A stretch of 25,101 nt of DNA, taken from positions 1 to 25,101 of the forward strand of contig PDHQ01000422.1 of NCBI GenBank assembly GCA_003339415.1, written 5' to 3'. This document shows, one piece after another, positions 11,501 through 21,307 of this stretch; within the stretch, counting starts at the first letter, position 1, and every line of letters starts with the position of its first letter. The notes below the pieces were generated by a model. That model saw only the letters and a program-made list of their open reading frames with translations. It was not told the DNA's origin and did not search any database. Origin of the DNA: Ophiocordyceps camponoti-saundersi (nom. inval.). Its lineage: Eukaryota; Ascomycota; Sordariomycetes; Hypocreales; Ophiocordycipitaceae. The position numbers and the translations under genes are program-made.

Positions 11501-13143
11501 AAGATATAATTAAAGCTAAGGAGATTAAAATTTAAGCTAAAATATATAAGAAAATAATTAAGTATACTTTAAATTAAGTTAATAATATTAGCCCTTCGCT
11601 TATATACTTTTTAAGTAATCTTATAAAAAGGGGTAAAAAGTTTAAGGTAAAGTTAGTAAAAGGTAAAAAGAAGCTTTATAAAGTAAGAGGAGGTATATTT
11701 ATAAAAGTCCTAGAAAGAGTAATAAGCGTTAAAGTTACTAAAGATAACTAGCAAAGCGGAGGCGGAGGCGAAATATAGGAAAAAAAAGAGGAGGTAATAA
11801 GTATAAAAAAAGTCTAATATATATTTTAAATAGCGGGGAGTAAATAGTAAATACTTAGAGCTTATTATAAAAAGAAACTCTAATAAGGTTAGGCCTTATA
11901 ATAAGGTTTTAGTTATTTATTTTATATTATTTATATATATAAAAGAGAGCCTTACCTTTATTTTAAATAAGGTAATAAGGAATAAGTTTAGGAAGCGAAG
12001 GGCGATTATATATATTAGGCTAGAATTCTTATATAGCGATAATATTATAGCTCTCTTTATTAAATAAAATAAGCTAAGTAAAGTAGTTAATTTTTTATAT
12101 ATTTTATAATAAAGTTATAATCCTTATAAAAATTAAATACTAAGAATAATTATTTATAATTACTTTAGTTATATAAGGTTTACTAATATAAACTTTGCTT
12201 AAGATTATTATAAGGCTAGTTATAAATTATAAAGTTTATTATATAGCTTATAGCCTTTATAGGTATTATTAAGTTAAGAGCCTTTTAAGGAAACTTTAGT
12301 AAAAAGCGTGCTATAAGAAGATTATTAAAATATATCTCTAAGGGATTTATAATATACTCGCTTTTTTAAAGAAATTATAATAAAGATTTCGCTATTTTTA
12401 TAAGGTTATTACTAAGTAAGGGCTAGAGGTTAAGCGGACTATAATAATTAGAAAAGGTAAGGTTTATTAAGAAAGCTAAACTTAATATAGCTTTATTATT
12501 TTTAAGATTTTAAGTAATCTTTTAACTATACGGAGTATATACCCTTATATAAAATATAATAATAAGGTCTTTTTCTTTTTTATATAAGGTAATTTTCTTC
12601 TTTACTATTATATAAAATAGCTATATAGTATTTATATTAAAGGGGCTTTTAATAATACTTAATAATATATCTAAATTAGAAATATTTATAACGCTACTTA
12701 AAGTATATAAAGTCCTTATAAAGTTTATAATAAATTATTTTTATATTTATAAATACTTTATTTAAGTAAAGCTTATTTATATCTTTTATATTACTTAAGC
12801 TTAGAATAAGATAAGTTTATAAAGCTTCTTTACTAATAGTATATTAAAGTTAAAGTACTTTTGCTTAAATTATATTAACTTTATTTACCTTTTTAATAGT
12901 GCTAAATAACGCGTCGCGGTTATAGTTAGCTATTAAGGTCCGAATATTTTTAATAATAATAATATAAGTTTAGCGTATACGCTTAGCCTCCGCTTTAAAA
13001 GCTTAAGCTACCTATTTATTTTTAAAAGTAAGGTTTTTATATTTTAAGTTAAATATAATAATAAAATTACTACTAAAAAGTTAATATATAGTAATTATTA
13101 TAAAATAACTTATAGCCTTATTAATTTTCTAATAACTTTTTAG
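8575..13143 (+). other. Long decayed coding-like body of the 7.35-kb element
   Basis: About 4.6 kb without a recognisable domain. On the + strand several windows read as plausible protein interrupted mainly by TAA and TAG: around 9620-9850, 10250-10480, 11640-11800, 11960-12130 (Gln-rich) and 12930-13140. I searched by eye for Gypsy, Copia and LINE reverse-transcriptase signatures, for integrase, and for RecQ or Helitron helicase motifs, and found none I would defend. Weak resemblances were dropped. Residual TG/CA sites (for example 9314, 11215-11222, 11750, 12860) are nearly all in GCA/TGC context. I see no RNA gene or terminator. Confidence 0.5.
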
Positions 13144-13700
13144 GGAGTAAGCGCTAGAATTTTATTAATTATTAAAATATTTTTTACTAATATAAGTACC
13201 TTTCTTTTCGTTTTTACCGGAATTAGCTATATAAGGAGCGTTATAAGGGGGGCGGAGTTTAGGGCGGAGTTCGCGATTACGCTAGCTTAAGTTAAAGCTT
13301 TAAGGGCGGAGTCTAACTCTTTACTTATTACCTTATAAAAGGTAGCTTTAACTAATTTTTAAATAGTATAGGAGATAGTAATAAGTAAGCTAAATAAGTC
13401 TTTAAAAGCTTATTAGCGCTATTAGAGCTTAGTAAATATTATATTAAGGATATTTTATATAAGGCGAAAATCTTATATAAAGATTACTTTAGTAAGTTTT
13501 TTATATATAAATTTTAAGATAAAATTTATTAAAATTTAAAAAATATTAATAAATAAGTTATTAAAGTTAATAATAATATTATATTAACTTTTTCTTATAT
13601 ATAAATATTATTAAAATTAGTTAAGCCTTTAAGTTTTATTATTAAGTATAATTAGTATTAATAGTAGACTAGGAGGCGGACTACTTTATAACCTTATATT
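13144..13700 (+). pseudogene. C-terminal coding remnant with coiled-coil-like segment
   Basis: One + strand frame is fully open from 13144 to 13287. It then continues to about 13540, interrupted only by TAA and TAG codons that would restore to Gln. The text is Leu/Ala/Gln/Lys-rich with an approximately heptad-like spread of Leu (ITLAQVKAL and similar near 13276-13305), suggesting an alpha-helical or coiled-coil C-terminus. The protein is not recognised. It lies just before the (AAT)n tract that closes the 7.35-kb element, so it is probably the end of that element's last ORF. A further Gly/Leu-rich stretch near 13665-13735 reads in another frame. Confidence 0.35.
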
Positions 13701-13817
13701 TAAGGTTATTCTCTTAGCAAAGTTAAACTTTAAAAGGTAAAAAGTATTAAGTTTTTATAATATTATAGCGTTAAGTATAAATAGGGACTTTAATTATTTA
13801 AAGTTATAAAAAAGTTA

Positions 13818-13818
<1 letters not shown>

Positions 13819-13848
<30 letters not shown>

Positions 13849-13849
13849 T
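13819..13849. repeat. (AAT)n tract closing the 7.35-kb element
   Basis: About ten AAT units lie a few bases before the right-hand 17-bp target duplication. A trinucleotide tail at the end of an element with long target duplications is known from some non-LTR retrotransposons, for example the (TAA)n tail of the Drosophila I factor. RIP could also have made it from (CAA)n. Confidence 0.75.
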
Positions 13850-13857
13850 TAAAAAAC

Positions 13858-13874
13858 TTAAAATAATTATAATA
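13858..13874. repeat. 17-bp target-site duplication, right (7.35-kb element)
   Basis: TTAAAATAATTATAATA here is identical to 6490-6506. It is followed by the R1 sequence that should follow piece C (AATATTAATTATAAA and onward), so R1 resumes without loss. Confidence 0.75.
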
Positions 13875-14534
13875 AATATTAATTATAAATTTTATAAATA
13901 AAGCTAAGCTTTTATAATAAGGAAATTACTTAATAGTAATATTATAATAATATTTTAAGATATTATTTATAAGCTTTAGTTTAATTTAAAATAGCTTTAT
14001 ATTATTTTTTAAAAAAAAGTATACTTAATTAGTAAAGGTTATATTTTTATTATAAAAAAGGTATTAGCGCGGGCATTATAATAAGGTAATAAGGAAGCTT
14101 TTTAAAAAAAATTAAGTTATTAAATAAAGTTTTAATAATATAATTATATATAAATAAATATTATTTTAAAACTTAGCGAAGTTCCTTAATAATTATTATT
14201 AATAGCGTAGCGGATATAAACTAGATTTATAATAAAAGTATAATAATATAAATAAAGATTTTTAATATTAAATTATATATATTAAAAATCTAACTTTAGT
14301 AATATTATAAATATTATTAACTTAAATATATTATTAAATATAATATAATAAAGCTATAATATAATAAATATTTTACTACTTTATATATAAAAAGTAAATT
14401 TACTTATTTTATAATTTATAAAAAAAGATTATATTATTATTTTTTTAATTAAAAATCTTACCTTAAGTAAAGTTAACTTTACTTTAAAATAAAAAAAGTA
14501 TAAAATTAAGTAAAAGATATATATATTACTATTT
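13858..14534 (+). mobile_element. R1 element, piece D (middle part of second copy)
   Basis: D matches R1 from about position 585 to 1245 and continues directly from piece C. It includes the GTTAAC-centred palindrome (14465-14484). It ends in TATATATATTACTATTTAAC, where complete copy E is inserted. A near copy of that flank, missing three bases, starts piece F at 16404. D has lost more G/C than the same part of E: for instance TAGTAATATT stands where E has TAGCGATATT. Confidence 0.85.
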
Positions 14535-16403
14535 AACTTTTATATATATTTTATAAACTCCGCGCTTATAGCGATATAGATATAAACTTCTTATTCTTAT
14601 ATTATAAGCGGACTCCGCTCCCTTTATTACCTTATAATAATAGCTAGCCGCGCTTAGAGTAACTTTAAAGGGGAGGGTAACGCTATATAAGTTAATTATA
14701 ACCGCGAAAATTTTTTACCTAGAATATAGCTTTACTCTAAATTATAATAATCTTAAACTTAAGAGTTTATTATATTTATTACCTTATTAGAAGCTAAGGT
14801 AAGTATTAGTAAAATTATTTCGGAAAACGCTTTTATCTTTATATAAATAATTATTAAATAAGTAGCGGAGTCTAAGAGGGTCTAAGGAGGTGCCCCCCTT
14901 ACTCTAACTTTATTAGTTAGTAATATCTTTTTAGCTATTATAGCCGTAATTTTCTTTTTTTTATAGCTTTAAGGGGAGCGGAATTTCTCTAATATAAGCT
15001 ATAATTATAGCTAGAGCGCTAGAGAAAATTATCGAAAAGTAAGTTTCTAAGTAATATAAGCGATAGCTTATAATTTATTCCGATTTTATAGCTACTCCGC
15101 TTTAAATCTAAGGCCTTAAGGTAATTATAATAAATATTAATTATAAACTTTATAAGTAAGGCTAAGCTTTTATAATAAGGAAATTACTTAATAGCGATAT
15201 TATAATAATATTCTAAGATATTATTTATAAGCTTTAGTTTAATTTAAGGTAGCTTTATATTACTTTTAGAGAAAAAGTATACTTAATTAGTAAAGGTTAT
15301 ACTCTTATTATAAAAAAGGTATTAGCGTAGGCCTTATAGCGGGGCGGTAAAAAAGCCTTTTATAAGGAGATTAAGTTATCGAATAAGGTCTTAGTAATAT
15401 AATTATATATAAAAAGATATTATTTTAAAACTAAGCGAAGCTTTTTAGTAATTATTATTAATAATATAATAAATATAAACTAAATTTATAATAAAAATAT
15501 AATAATATAAGCGGAGATTTTTAGTATTAAATTATACGCGCTAAAAGTTTAACCTTAATAATATTTTAAATATTACTAACTTAGATATATTATTAAATAT
15601 TATATAATAAAGCTATAATATAATAAATATTTTATTACTTTATATATAAAAAGTAAATCTACTTACCTTATAGCTTATAAGAAAAGATTATATTATTACC
15701 TTTTTTATTAAAAATTTTATTTTAGGTAAAGTTAACTTTACCTTAAAATAAGAGTAATATAAGACTAGGCGAAGAATATATATATTACCTAACCTTAGAG
15801 GTTAACGAATTAAAACTCTATATATATTACCCCTTCTCCTCCTCCCCTAGCGCTAACTAGAAATTAGTAATAGCTAGGGCGGAAACGCTAGAGAGTAAAT
15901 ATAATAATACCTCCTTCTCTAACTCTAACTCTATACTTATCTATAGCTTTACTCTAATAATCTAGCTATCTTTTAAAATTAGCTATTATAAAGTTTATTA
16001 TAAGATAGTAAAACTTTTATATATTCCTAAGCTATACTAATAAGGCCTTAATAGATTAAATTATTAAAGCTACCTTAATTAAATATAAGGATTTAATTTA
16101 TAATAATAATAATAGTAAGGAGGATAAGTAAGCTATAAAGACTTTATACTAAACTTAGTTTACGCGTATTTTTACTACCGCAGAGTCTGCTTTAGGGGAA
16201 ATATAAGCTTTTAATTTATTAGTTAATACCTAACTTATTAAATATATAAAATGCTAGGTATAAGCGGGGTCTAACTTAAAGCTAAGGTAACGCTTAAAGG
16301 GAAGGTTTTACTCTAGGTTCTCTAGTTTTTCCCCCTTTTAGAATATATATAAGATAGTTCTAAGCTATATAAGGCATATTAGCGTATAATTTATTATTAT
16401 TAT
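14535..16403 (+). mobile_element. R1 element, copy E (complete, best preserved)
   Basis: An uninterrupted R1 of about 1869 bp, best used as reference. It begins AACTTTTATATATATTTTATAA and ends in a TTA-rich tail (16389-16403). It has no terminal inverted or long terminal repeats. I find no protein family on either strand, and G/C blocks such as 14571-14660, 14865-14900, 15320-15370 and 15830-15900 do not form one continuous frame. It is the innermost of the nested R1 copies and keeps more C and G than D or F, as expected of a later arrival exposed to fewer RIP cycles. A long non-autonomous element moved by LINE machinery, or a LINE whose ORF has decayed beyond recognition, are the two readings I prefer. 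Confidence 0.85.
15717..15751. repeat. Conserved palindrome within R1
   Basis: A 20-bp perfect palindrome AGGTAAAGTTAACTTTACCT (15724-15743) extends outward to about 35 bp with one unpaired base. The same site in piece D (14465-14484) is also a perfect 20-bp palindrome although its sequence has changed by RIP. Copies A (near 2643-2672) and G (17482-17512) keep the dyad with small defects. Near-symmetrical mutation of both arms is expected because RIP acts on both strands. It could be a recombination, protein-binding or hairpin site of R1. Confidence 0.8.
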
Positions 16404-17031
16404 TATATATATTATTTAATTTTAAAAGTTTATAAATTAGAATTTTATATATACTGCCCCTTTACCCTTTTTAGCGCTAATTAAAAATTTATAATAGCTA
16501 AGGCGAAAATGCTAAAAAGTGAATATAATAATATTTCCTTTTCTAACTCTAACTTTATATTTATTTATAGCTTTATTATAATAATCTAGCTATTTTTCGA
16601 AACTAGCTATTATAAAGTTTATTATAAGATAGTAAAACTTTTATATATTCCTAAGCTACGCTAATAAGGCCTTAATTAATTAAATTATTAAAGCTATTTT
16701 AATTAAATAAAAGGATTTAGTTTATAATAATAATAATAGCTAAGAGGATAAGTAAATTATATAAACTTTATATTAAACTTAGTTTATATATACTTTTATT
16801 ATTCTAAAATTTACTTTAAGGAAAATATTAGCTTTTAAATTATTAGTTAATACCTAACTTATTAAATATATAAAGTATTAAATATAAGCGGGGTTTAACT
16901 TAAAGCTAAGGTAACGCTTAAGGGGAGGGTTTTACTTTAAGCTTTCTAATTTTTCCCCTTTTTAGAATATATATAAGATAGTTCTAAGCTATAAAAAGTA
17001 TACTAGCGTATAAATATTATTATTATTATTA
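16404..17031 (+). mobile_element. R1 element, piece F (3' part of second copy)
   Basis: F resumes R1 at about position 1245, exactly where D stops, and runs to the 3' tail (ATT)n at about 17015-17031. Its first bases, TATATATATTATTTAAT, resemble the last bases of D, consistent with a target duplication around copy E. On its own F would look like a 5'-truncated R1. The sum of C, D and F equals a complete element, which supports the split-copy reading. Confidence 0.8.
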
Positions 17032-18165
17032 TATATTATTTTTTAAAAAAAGATATATTTAATTACTTTTATTATAAAAAACTTATTAATATAAGCTTTA
17101 TAATAAAGTAATAAGGAAGCTTTTTAAAAGAAAATTATATTATTAAATAAAGTTTTAATAATATAATTATATATAAAAAGATATTATTTAAAAATTTAGT
17201 AAAGTTTTTTAATAATTATTATTAATAATATAATAAATATAAACTAAATTTATAATTAAAGTATAATAATATAAGCAGAGATTTCTAATACTAAATTATA
17301 TATATTAAAAGTTTAATTTTAATAATATTTTAAATATTATTAACTTAAATATATTACTAAATATTATATAATAAAGCTATAATATAATAAATACTTTATT
17401 ATTTTATATATAAAAAATAAGTTTATTTACTTTATAGCTTATAAGAAAAGATTATATTATTATTTTTCTATTAAAGGTTTTACTTTAAAGAAAGTTAACT
17501 TTATTTTAAAGTAAGAGCAGTATAAGATTAGGTAAAAAATATATATATTACTTAATTTTATAAATTTATAAACTAGACCTTTATATATACCGCCCCTCCT
17601 CCCTTTTTAGCGCTAATTAGAAACTAATAATAACTAGGGCCGAAACGCTAAAAAGCGAATATAATAATACCTCCTCCTTTAACTTTAACTTTATACTTAT
17701 TTATAACTTCGCTATAATAATTTAACTATTTTTTAAAACTAGCTATTATAAAGTTTATTATAAAATAGTAAACTTTTTATATATTCTTAAGCTATCCTAA
17801 TAAGGCCTAAATTAATTTAATTATTAAGGCTATTTTAATTAAATATAAGGATTTAATTTATAATAATAATAATAGCTAAAAAGATAAGTAACTTATATAA
17901 ACTTTATATTAAACTTAGTTTACACGTACTTTTACTATTATAAAGTCCGCTTTAGGGGAAATATTAGCTTTTAAATTACTAGTTAATACTTAATTTATTA
18001 AATATATAAAGTATTAGGTATAAGCGGGGTTTAACTTAAAGCTAAGGTAATACTTAAGGGGAGGGTTTTACTTTAAGCTCTCTAGTTCTTCCCCATTTTA
18101 GAATATATATAAAATAGTCCTAAGCTATATAAAGTATACTAGCGTATAAATATTATTATTATAAT
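17032..18165 (+). mobile_element. R1 element, piece G (3' part of outermost copy)
   Basis: G starts with the right-hand copy of the putative target duplication (17032-17047) and continues R1 from about position 730 to its 3' tail of ATT units near 18148-18160. It includes the palindrome site (17482-17512) and all landmark blocks of the 3' half of copy E. It is the complement of piece B. The right flank is the Gypsy I fossil. Confidence 0.85.
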
Positions 18166-18299
18166 AAAAAAGAGGCTTATATTTTAGCTAGCCCCTAACC
18201 TAGCTATATTATTATTTAAAAACTTAAAAAGCCTTAAAATTTAATAAAATATTCTTTTTATAAAGTATTTATAAAATACTTACTTTTAAAAAAAAACTA

Positions 18300-19039
18300 T
18301 TAATTATTTATTTAAGATTAGGTTTATTAAGCTTAATACTAACTGTTATCTTATTTTTATTCTTTTCTTATTAAAGCTATACTTAATAGCTTAGCGCTTT
18401 TATATTAATTATTAATTATTAATAAATATATAATTATTAAAAAGGTTAAATTTTACTTACTAAGCTACTCCTTTTCTAAAAAGTATAGTATCTAGCTATT
18501 AAGAAGCGAAACGGTTTTTTAAAATTAATATTATTTAAATGTTTTATTATCTTTATCTTAACCTTAATATTAAATTTAAAATAGCTTTCTATATAAGGTT
18601 TAGTATATTTTATTAGCTTATTCTCCTATTTAGCCTTAAATTAAAGCTTATTTTATTTAAAAACTTTATTAATACTTAAATTTATAACCTCCTTAATTAT
18701 TAAATAAAGATAAATATTAATAATATATTAACTTATTTAGATAATAAAGAAAAAAAATATTAAAGAATAATAAAAAGTAATTTATTACTTATATTAAGTA
18801 AACTTATAAAAGGATATTTAAAAATTAAGGTTTAATATTATAAAAGTTAACCTTCTTAATATAATATTATATATAATCTAAAAAATAAAAGTAAACCTTT
18901 ATAAGGTATAAATAATTTAGAATTAGGAAATAAAAGATTTTTATAATTATAAGGCTATTTACTTATTTATAAGATTTTATAACTTTATTTAGATTTTTTA
19001 TTATATATTAGTATTATTACTAAGTTTTTAAATTATTTT
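18300..19039 (+). pseudogene. pol: Gypsy I reverse transcriptase remnant
   Basis: Starting near 18505, GCG AAA CGG TTT reads as the AKRFTK(I/L)D-type motif that opens the catalytic palm. It is followed by remnants of the FKTAF, FGLTN.PATFQ.F and Y.DD boxes, the last at about 18711-18745, where both Asp codons (GAT) have become AAT (Asn) through RIP. The thumb/connection follows at 18750-19030, including a position equivalent to L.F.NFYRRFI. The enzyme would have copied the element's RNA in cytoplasmic particles. Many in-frame TAA/TAG codons and the changed catalytic Asp codons make it certainly non-functional. The family (Ty3/Gypsy) is secure from motif order; the N-terminal part before 18480 is poorly resolved. 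Confidence 0.8.
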
Positions 19040-19560
19040 TTAAAAAAAGATACCGCTTTTAAGCTTAAACTAAAGTAAAAGGAAGCTTTTAATAAGATAA
19101 AGAAATTAGCTATATAAGCCTTAATACTTACTTTTTTCTATTTAAAACTTTTAACTTAACTTAAAACTAACGCTTTTTAGAATATTACCGCTAATATATT
19201 TTAATAATAGTAAGATAACTAAATATAAAAGCTTATAAGCTTTTTCTTAAAAATAATAAATTTACCTAAATAAATATAATTTTTTAAGATTATAAACTCC
19301 TTATTTTTATATTAAGCCTTAAGTATTTTTACTTAAAATTACTTTATTAGAAATTTAATATAGTTACGGATTATAAAGCTTTAATTTATTTTCTAATAAA
19401 AAGATTACTTTTTATTTATTAAGTTTAATAGTTTAATTTCTATACTTAGTTTAATATTTATTTTTTATATTAACTTAGCTAGCTAAATATAGCTATTAAC
19501 GCCCTTTTATATAAGATAGCTAAGCTTCTAATTATAAAAGCTTATAATAAAAGAGAAGAA
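19040..19560 (+). pseudogene. pol: Gypsy I RNase H remnant
   Basis: The frame opens with KKDTAF at 19043, the usual LTKK...F junction after the RT thumb. Next come the QKEAFNKIK helix, a TDYKAL box at about 19375-19395 (family form TDHK.L) and, near 19490-19530, a QLN...NALLYK segment matching the RPG.(N).ADALSR end of the RT-RNase H module. The protein would have degraded the RNA strand of the RNA-DNA hybrid. The frame is broken by RIP stops throughout. The match to the Ty3/Gypsy order is convincing although individual residues are degraded. Confidence 0.78.
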
Positions 19561-20870
19561 TACTTATAATAATTCCTTAGAAAGCCTTAAATTAAAAACC
19601 TTAACTCTAACTTTTATAATTATCTTAGTTTACCTTATAAAAAACTTTATCTTATTAGAGGTAAAGTTAGTATAATTAATTTTAGAAAAAAATATAAACT
19701 AGACATTTAAATTTTATAATAATCTTTTTATAATACTTAAGCAAAATAATTAAAAGTAATTTTTCCTTTATATTACTTTAATCCGGAATATATATAAGCT
19801 AGCTATTTTTACTTACGGTAAATAAAATAAAAAAATTCAAATATCTTAGCGGAGCTATTATTAGCTTAAAATAAAGTAGAATATTTACTAATATATATCT
19901 ATTAATATATTTATTATTATTATAAGTATTAAAAGAATAAAATATTATAAGATAAAACCTTAAATTTATTATACTTTTACTTATTCTTACTTTTATATAA
20001 GAGTATATTACCTATAATAAAAAAATAATATTAAAAGATTACTTTTAATATAATTATATTTAAACTTTTATTTATAAGCTAAGCTAGATTATTATTATAT
20101 TATAAAATTAAGAAAATAATATACTTAAGATATTATAAAATATTATTTTTAATACCTTTATTATTTTTTTAATATATAAAATATATATATTATAAATAAT
20201 ACTAGCTTATTTATTTTAAGATGTATTACTAAAATTAACTAGCTAATTAATATTTAATATTATTATAATAGCGCCCTTTATCTATAAATATAAGGTAATA
20301 TAAAAAAAACTAACTAATACTTAAACTTAAAGCTATAACTTTATATAAGTAAATATTAGAATAATTATAGTATTTTCCTTCCCGCCCTAAACTTTATATA
20401 TAGCTCTTTTAAGTATATATTAATTAATATAACGCTATTTATAATTACGTTTAAAAAAGATATATAAAACCCTTTCTTAATCCTTAGCCTTTTAAACTCC
20501 TTAAACGCTTTAGGCCTTATTATTATAGCTTATAAACTTATTGTCTAAATATAAGAAATATAATAATAAGCTTAAGCTACTATTAAAAAAGCGTATAGTA
20601 AATAAGAGATATAAGCTAATAAGAAATATCGCTTAGTAGATTTTATAGTTAATAATAAGGTATTTTTTAGCTATAAGAGTTTCTTTATAACTATACTTAT
20701 AATATACTTTAATATATAATAATTAGGATTTTTTATAATTATTAAGAAATAAGGGTATAGCTATATCCTTAACTTATTAAATAGCTATAAAATAATAAAC
20801 TTATTTAATATTAATTATTTTTTTAAAGCTATTATAAATGTTTTACTTAGCTAAGAGAAACTTTTTACTA
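19561..20870 (+). pseudogene. pol: Gypsy I integrase remnant with GPF/Y module
   Basis: The catalytic core end is readable at about 20271-20325, where an ALYLQ.QGN.KKTNQ segment corresponds to HPQTDGQTER.NQ, including the region of the third (Glu) residue of the D,D-E triad, now AAA. Next come LPAL.F.Y (20372-20400) and the PF..S.GMTPF-type stretch. An AYSK.....AN.KYR..DFV segment (20590-20660) is followed by the GPF/Y module: GPF.II near 20724 and LPNSYKI..LFN.NYFF near 20770-20825. The zinc-binding N-terminus and first two catalytic Asp are not clearly visible. The enzyme would have inserted the element's DNA. It is inactivated by dozens of stops. Confidence 0.78.
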
Positions 20871-21110
20871 AAGTAAAAAATATTAATAATATATGAAAGT
20901 AAAAGGTAAATTAAATCCTCTAATCTTATATAATAAAATAACGCTATTAGTTAGAACATTAAGTTTATAAATATAATTATAACTTAAATAAAATATAATA
21001 CCTAATTAGGAGTTTCTAATATATACTAATAGCTATTAAGAAATTTTATAATTATTTCTTAAATATTACTAGCTTACTTATTAATTTTAAATATTAAATT
21101 AAAGTTATTA
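20871..21110 (+). pseudogene. Gypsy I C-terminal chromodomain remnant
   Basis: Directly after the GPF/Y module an (E/I)WKV-like start (ATATGAAAGTAAAAGG near 20891) is followed by the aromatic- and Lys-rich stretch of a chromodomain. Next comes a PN(W)EFL.Y.NSY..I...F.KYY-type end at 21000-21085, equivalent to the DP.WYPASNF....LR.FH..YP ending common in fungal chromoviruses. Such domains bind methylated H3K9 in related elements and direct integration into heterochromatin. The sequence is heavily altered, so the assignment rests on position behind GPF/Y and on the spacing of aromatic residues. Confidence 0.6.
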
Positions 21111-21307
21111 TAATAAATTATAAATATAAAGATAATAATTAAAATAATATTATAATTTCCTTAAGAACTTTATTATATAATAAGCGTTACTAATTTTAAT
21201 AAGTATATTAAAACTTTTATTAGGAAGTAATATTATATACTAATATTTATAGGAATTTCTCTTAAATATTTTATAGTAATTTTTAAGGATTCCTAACTAT
21301 ACTTATA
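21111..21307. other. Spacer between chromodomain fossil and R1 copy H
   Basis: About 200 bp of A/T-rich sequence where a 3' untranslated region or LTR of Gypsy I would be expected. I see no polypurine tract, no repeat of it elsewhere in the window and no coding text. Confidence 0.4.

Larger units (their letters stand above)
6507..13857 (+). mobile_element. 7.35-kb unclassified insertion element
   Basis: This DNA splits R1 copy C/D/F and is bounded by a perfect 17-bp direct repeat. From left to right it has a G-rich ~0.75-kb end with a minisatellite, a region of triplet runs, a Lys/Glu-rich segment, about 5 kb of decayed coding-like DNA, and an (AAT)n tract near the right end. The probable coding strand is +, judged from purine-rich, Lys/Glu-rich text and frames broken by RIP-type stops. 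A 7-kb element with two coding regions, a long target duplication and a trinucleotide tail fits a Tad-like LINE. However, I could not find an endonuclease or reverse-transcriptase motif, so the class stays open. No second copy of the left end lies at the right end, which argues against LTRs. Confidence 0.65.
18166..21307 (+). mobile_element. Gypsy I: RIP-destroyed chromovirus pol region
   Basis: A Ty3/Gypsy pol region in canonical order (reverse transcriptase, RNase H, integrase, chromodomain) can be followed on the + strand by allowing TAA/TAG to stand for Gln/Trp codons. Gag and protease are not found next to it. The left edge is the tail of R1 piece G and the right edge is inverted R1 copy H. 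No LTR is recognisable on either side. Some residual TG/CA sites here are in ACA/TGT and TCA/TGA contexts. The region is among the most A/T-rich of the window, so it is probably an old insertion. Confidence 0.85.
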
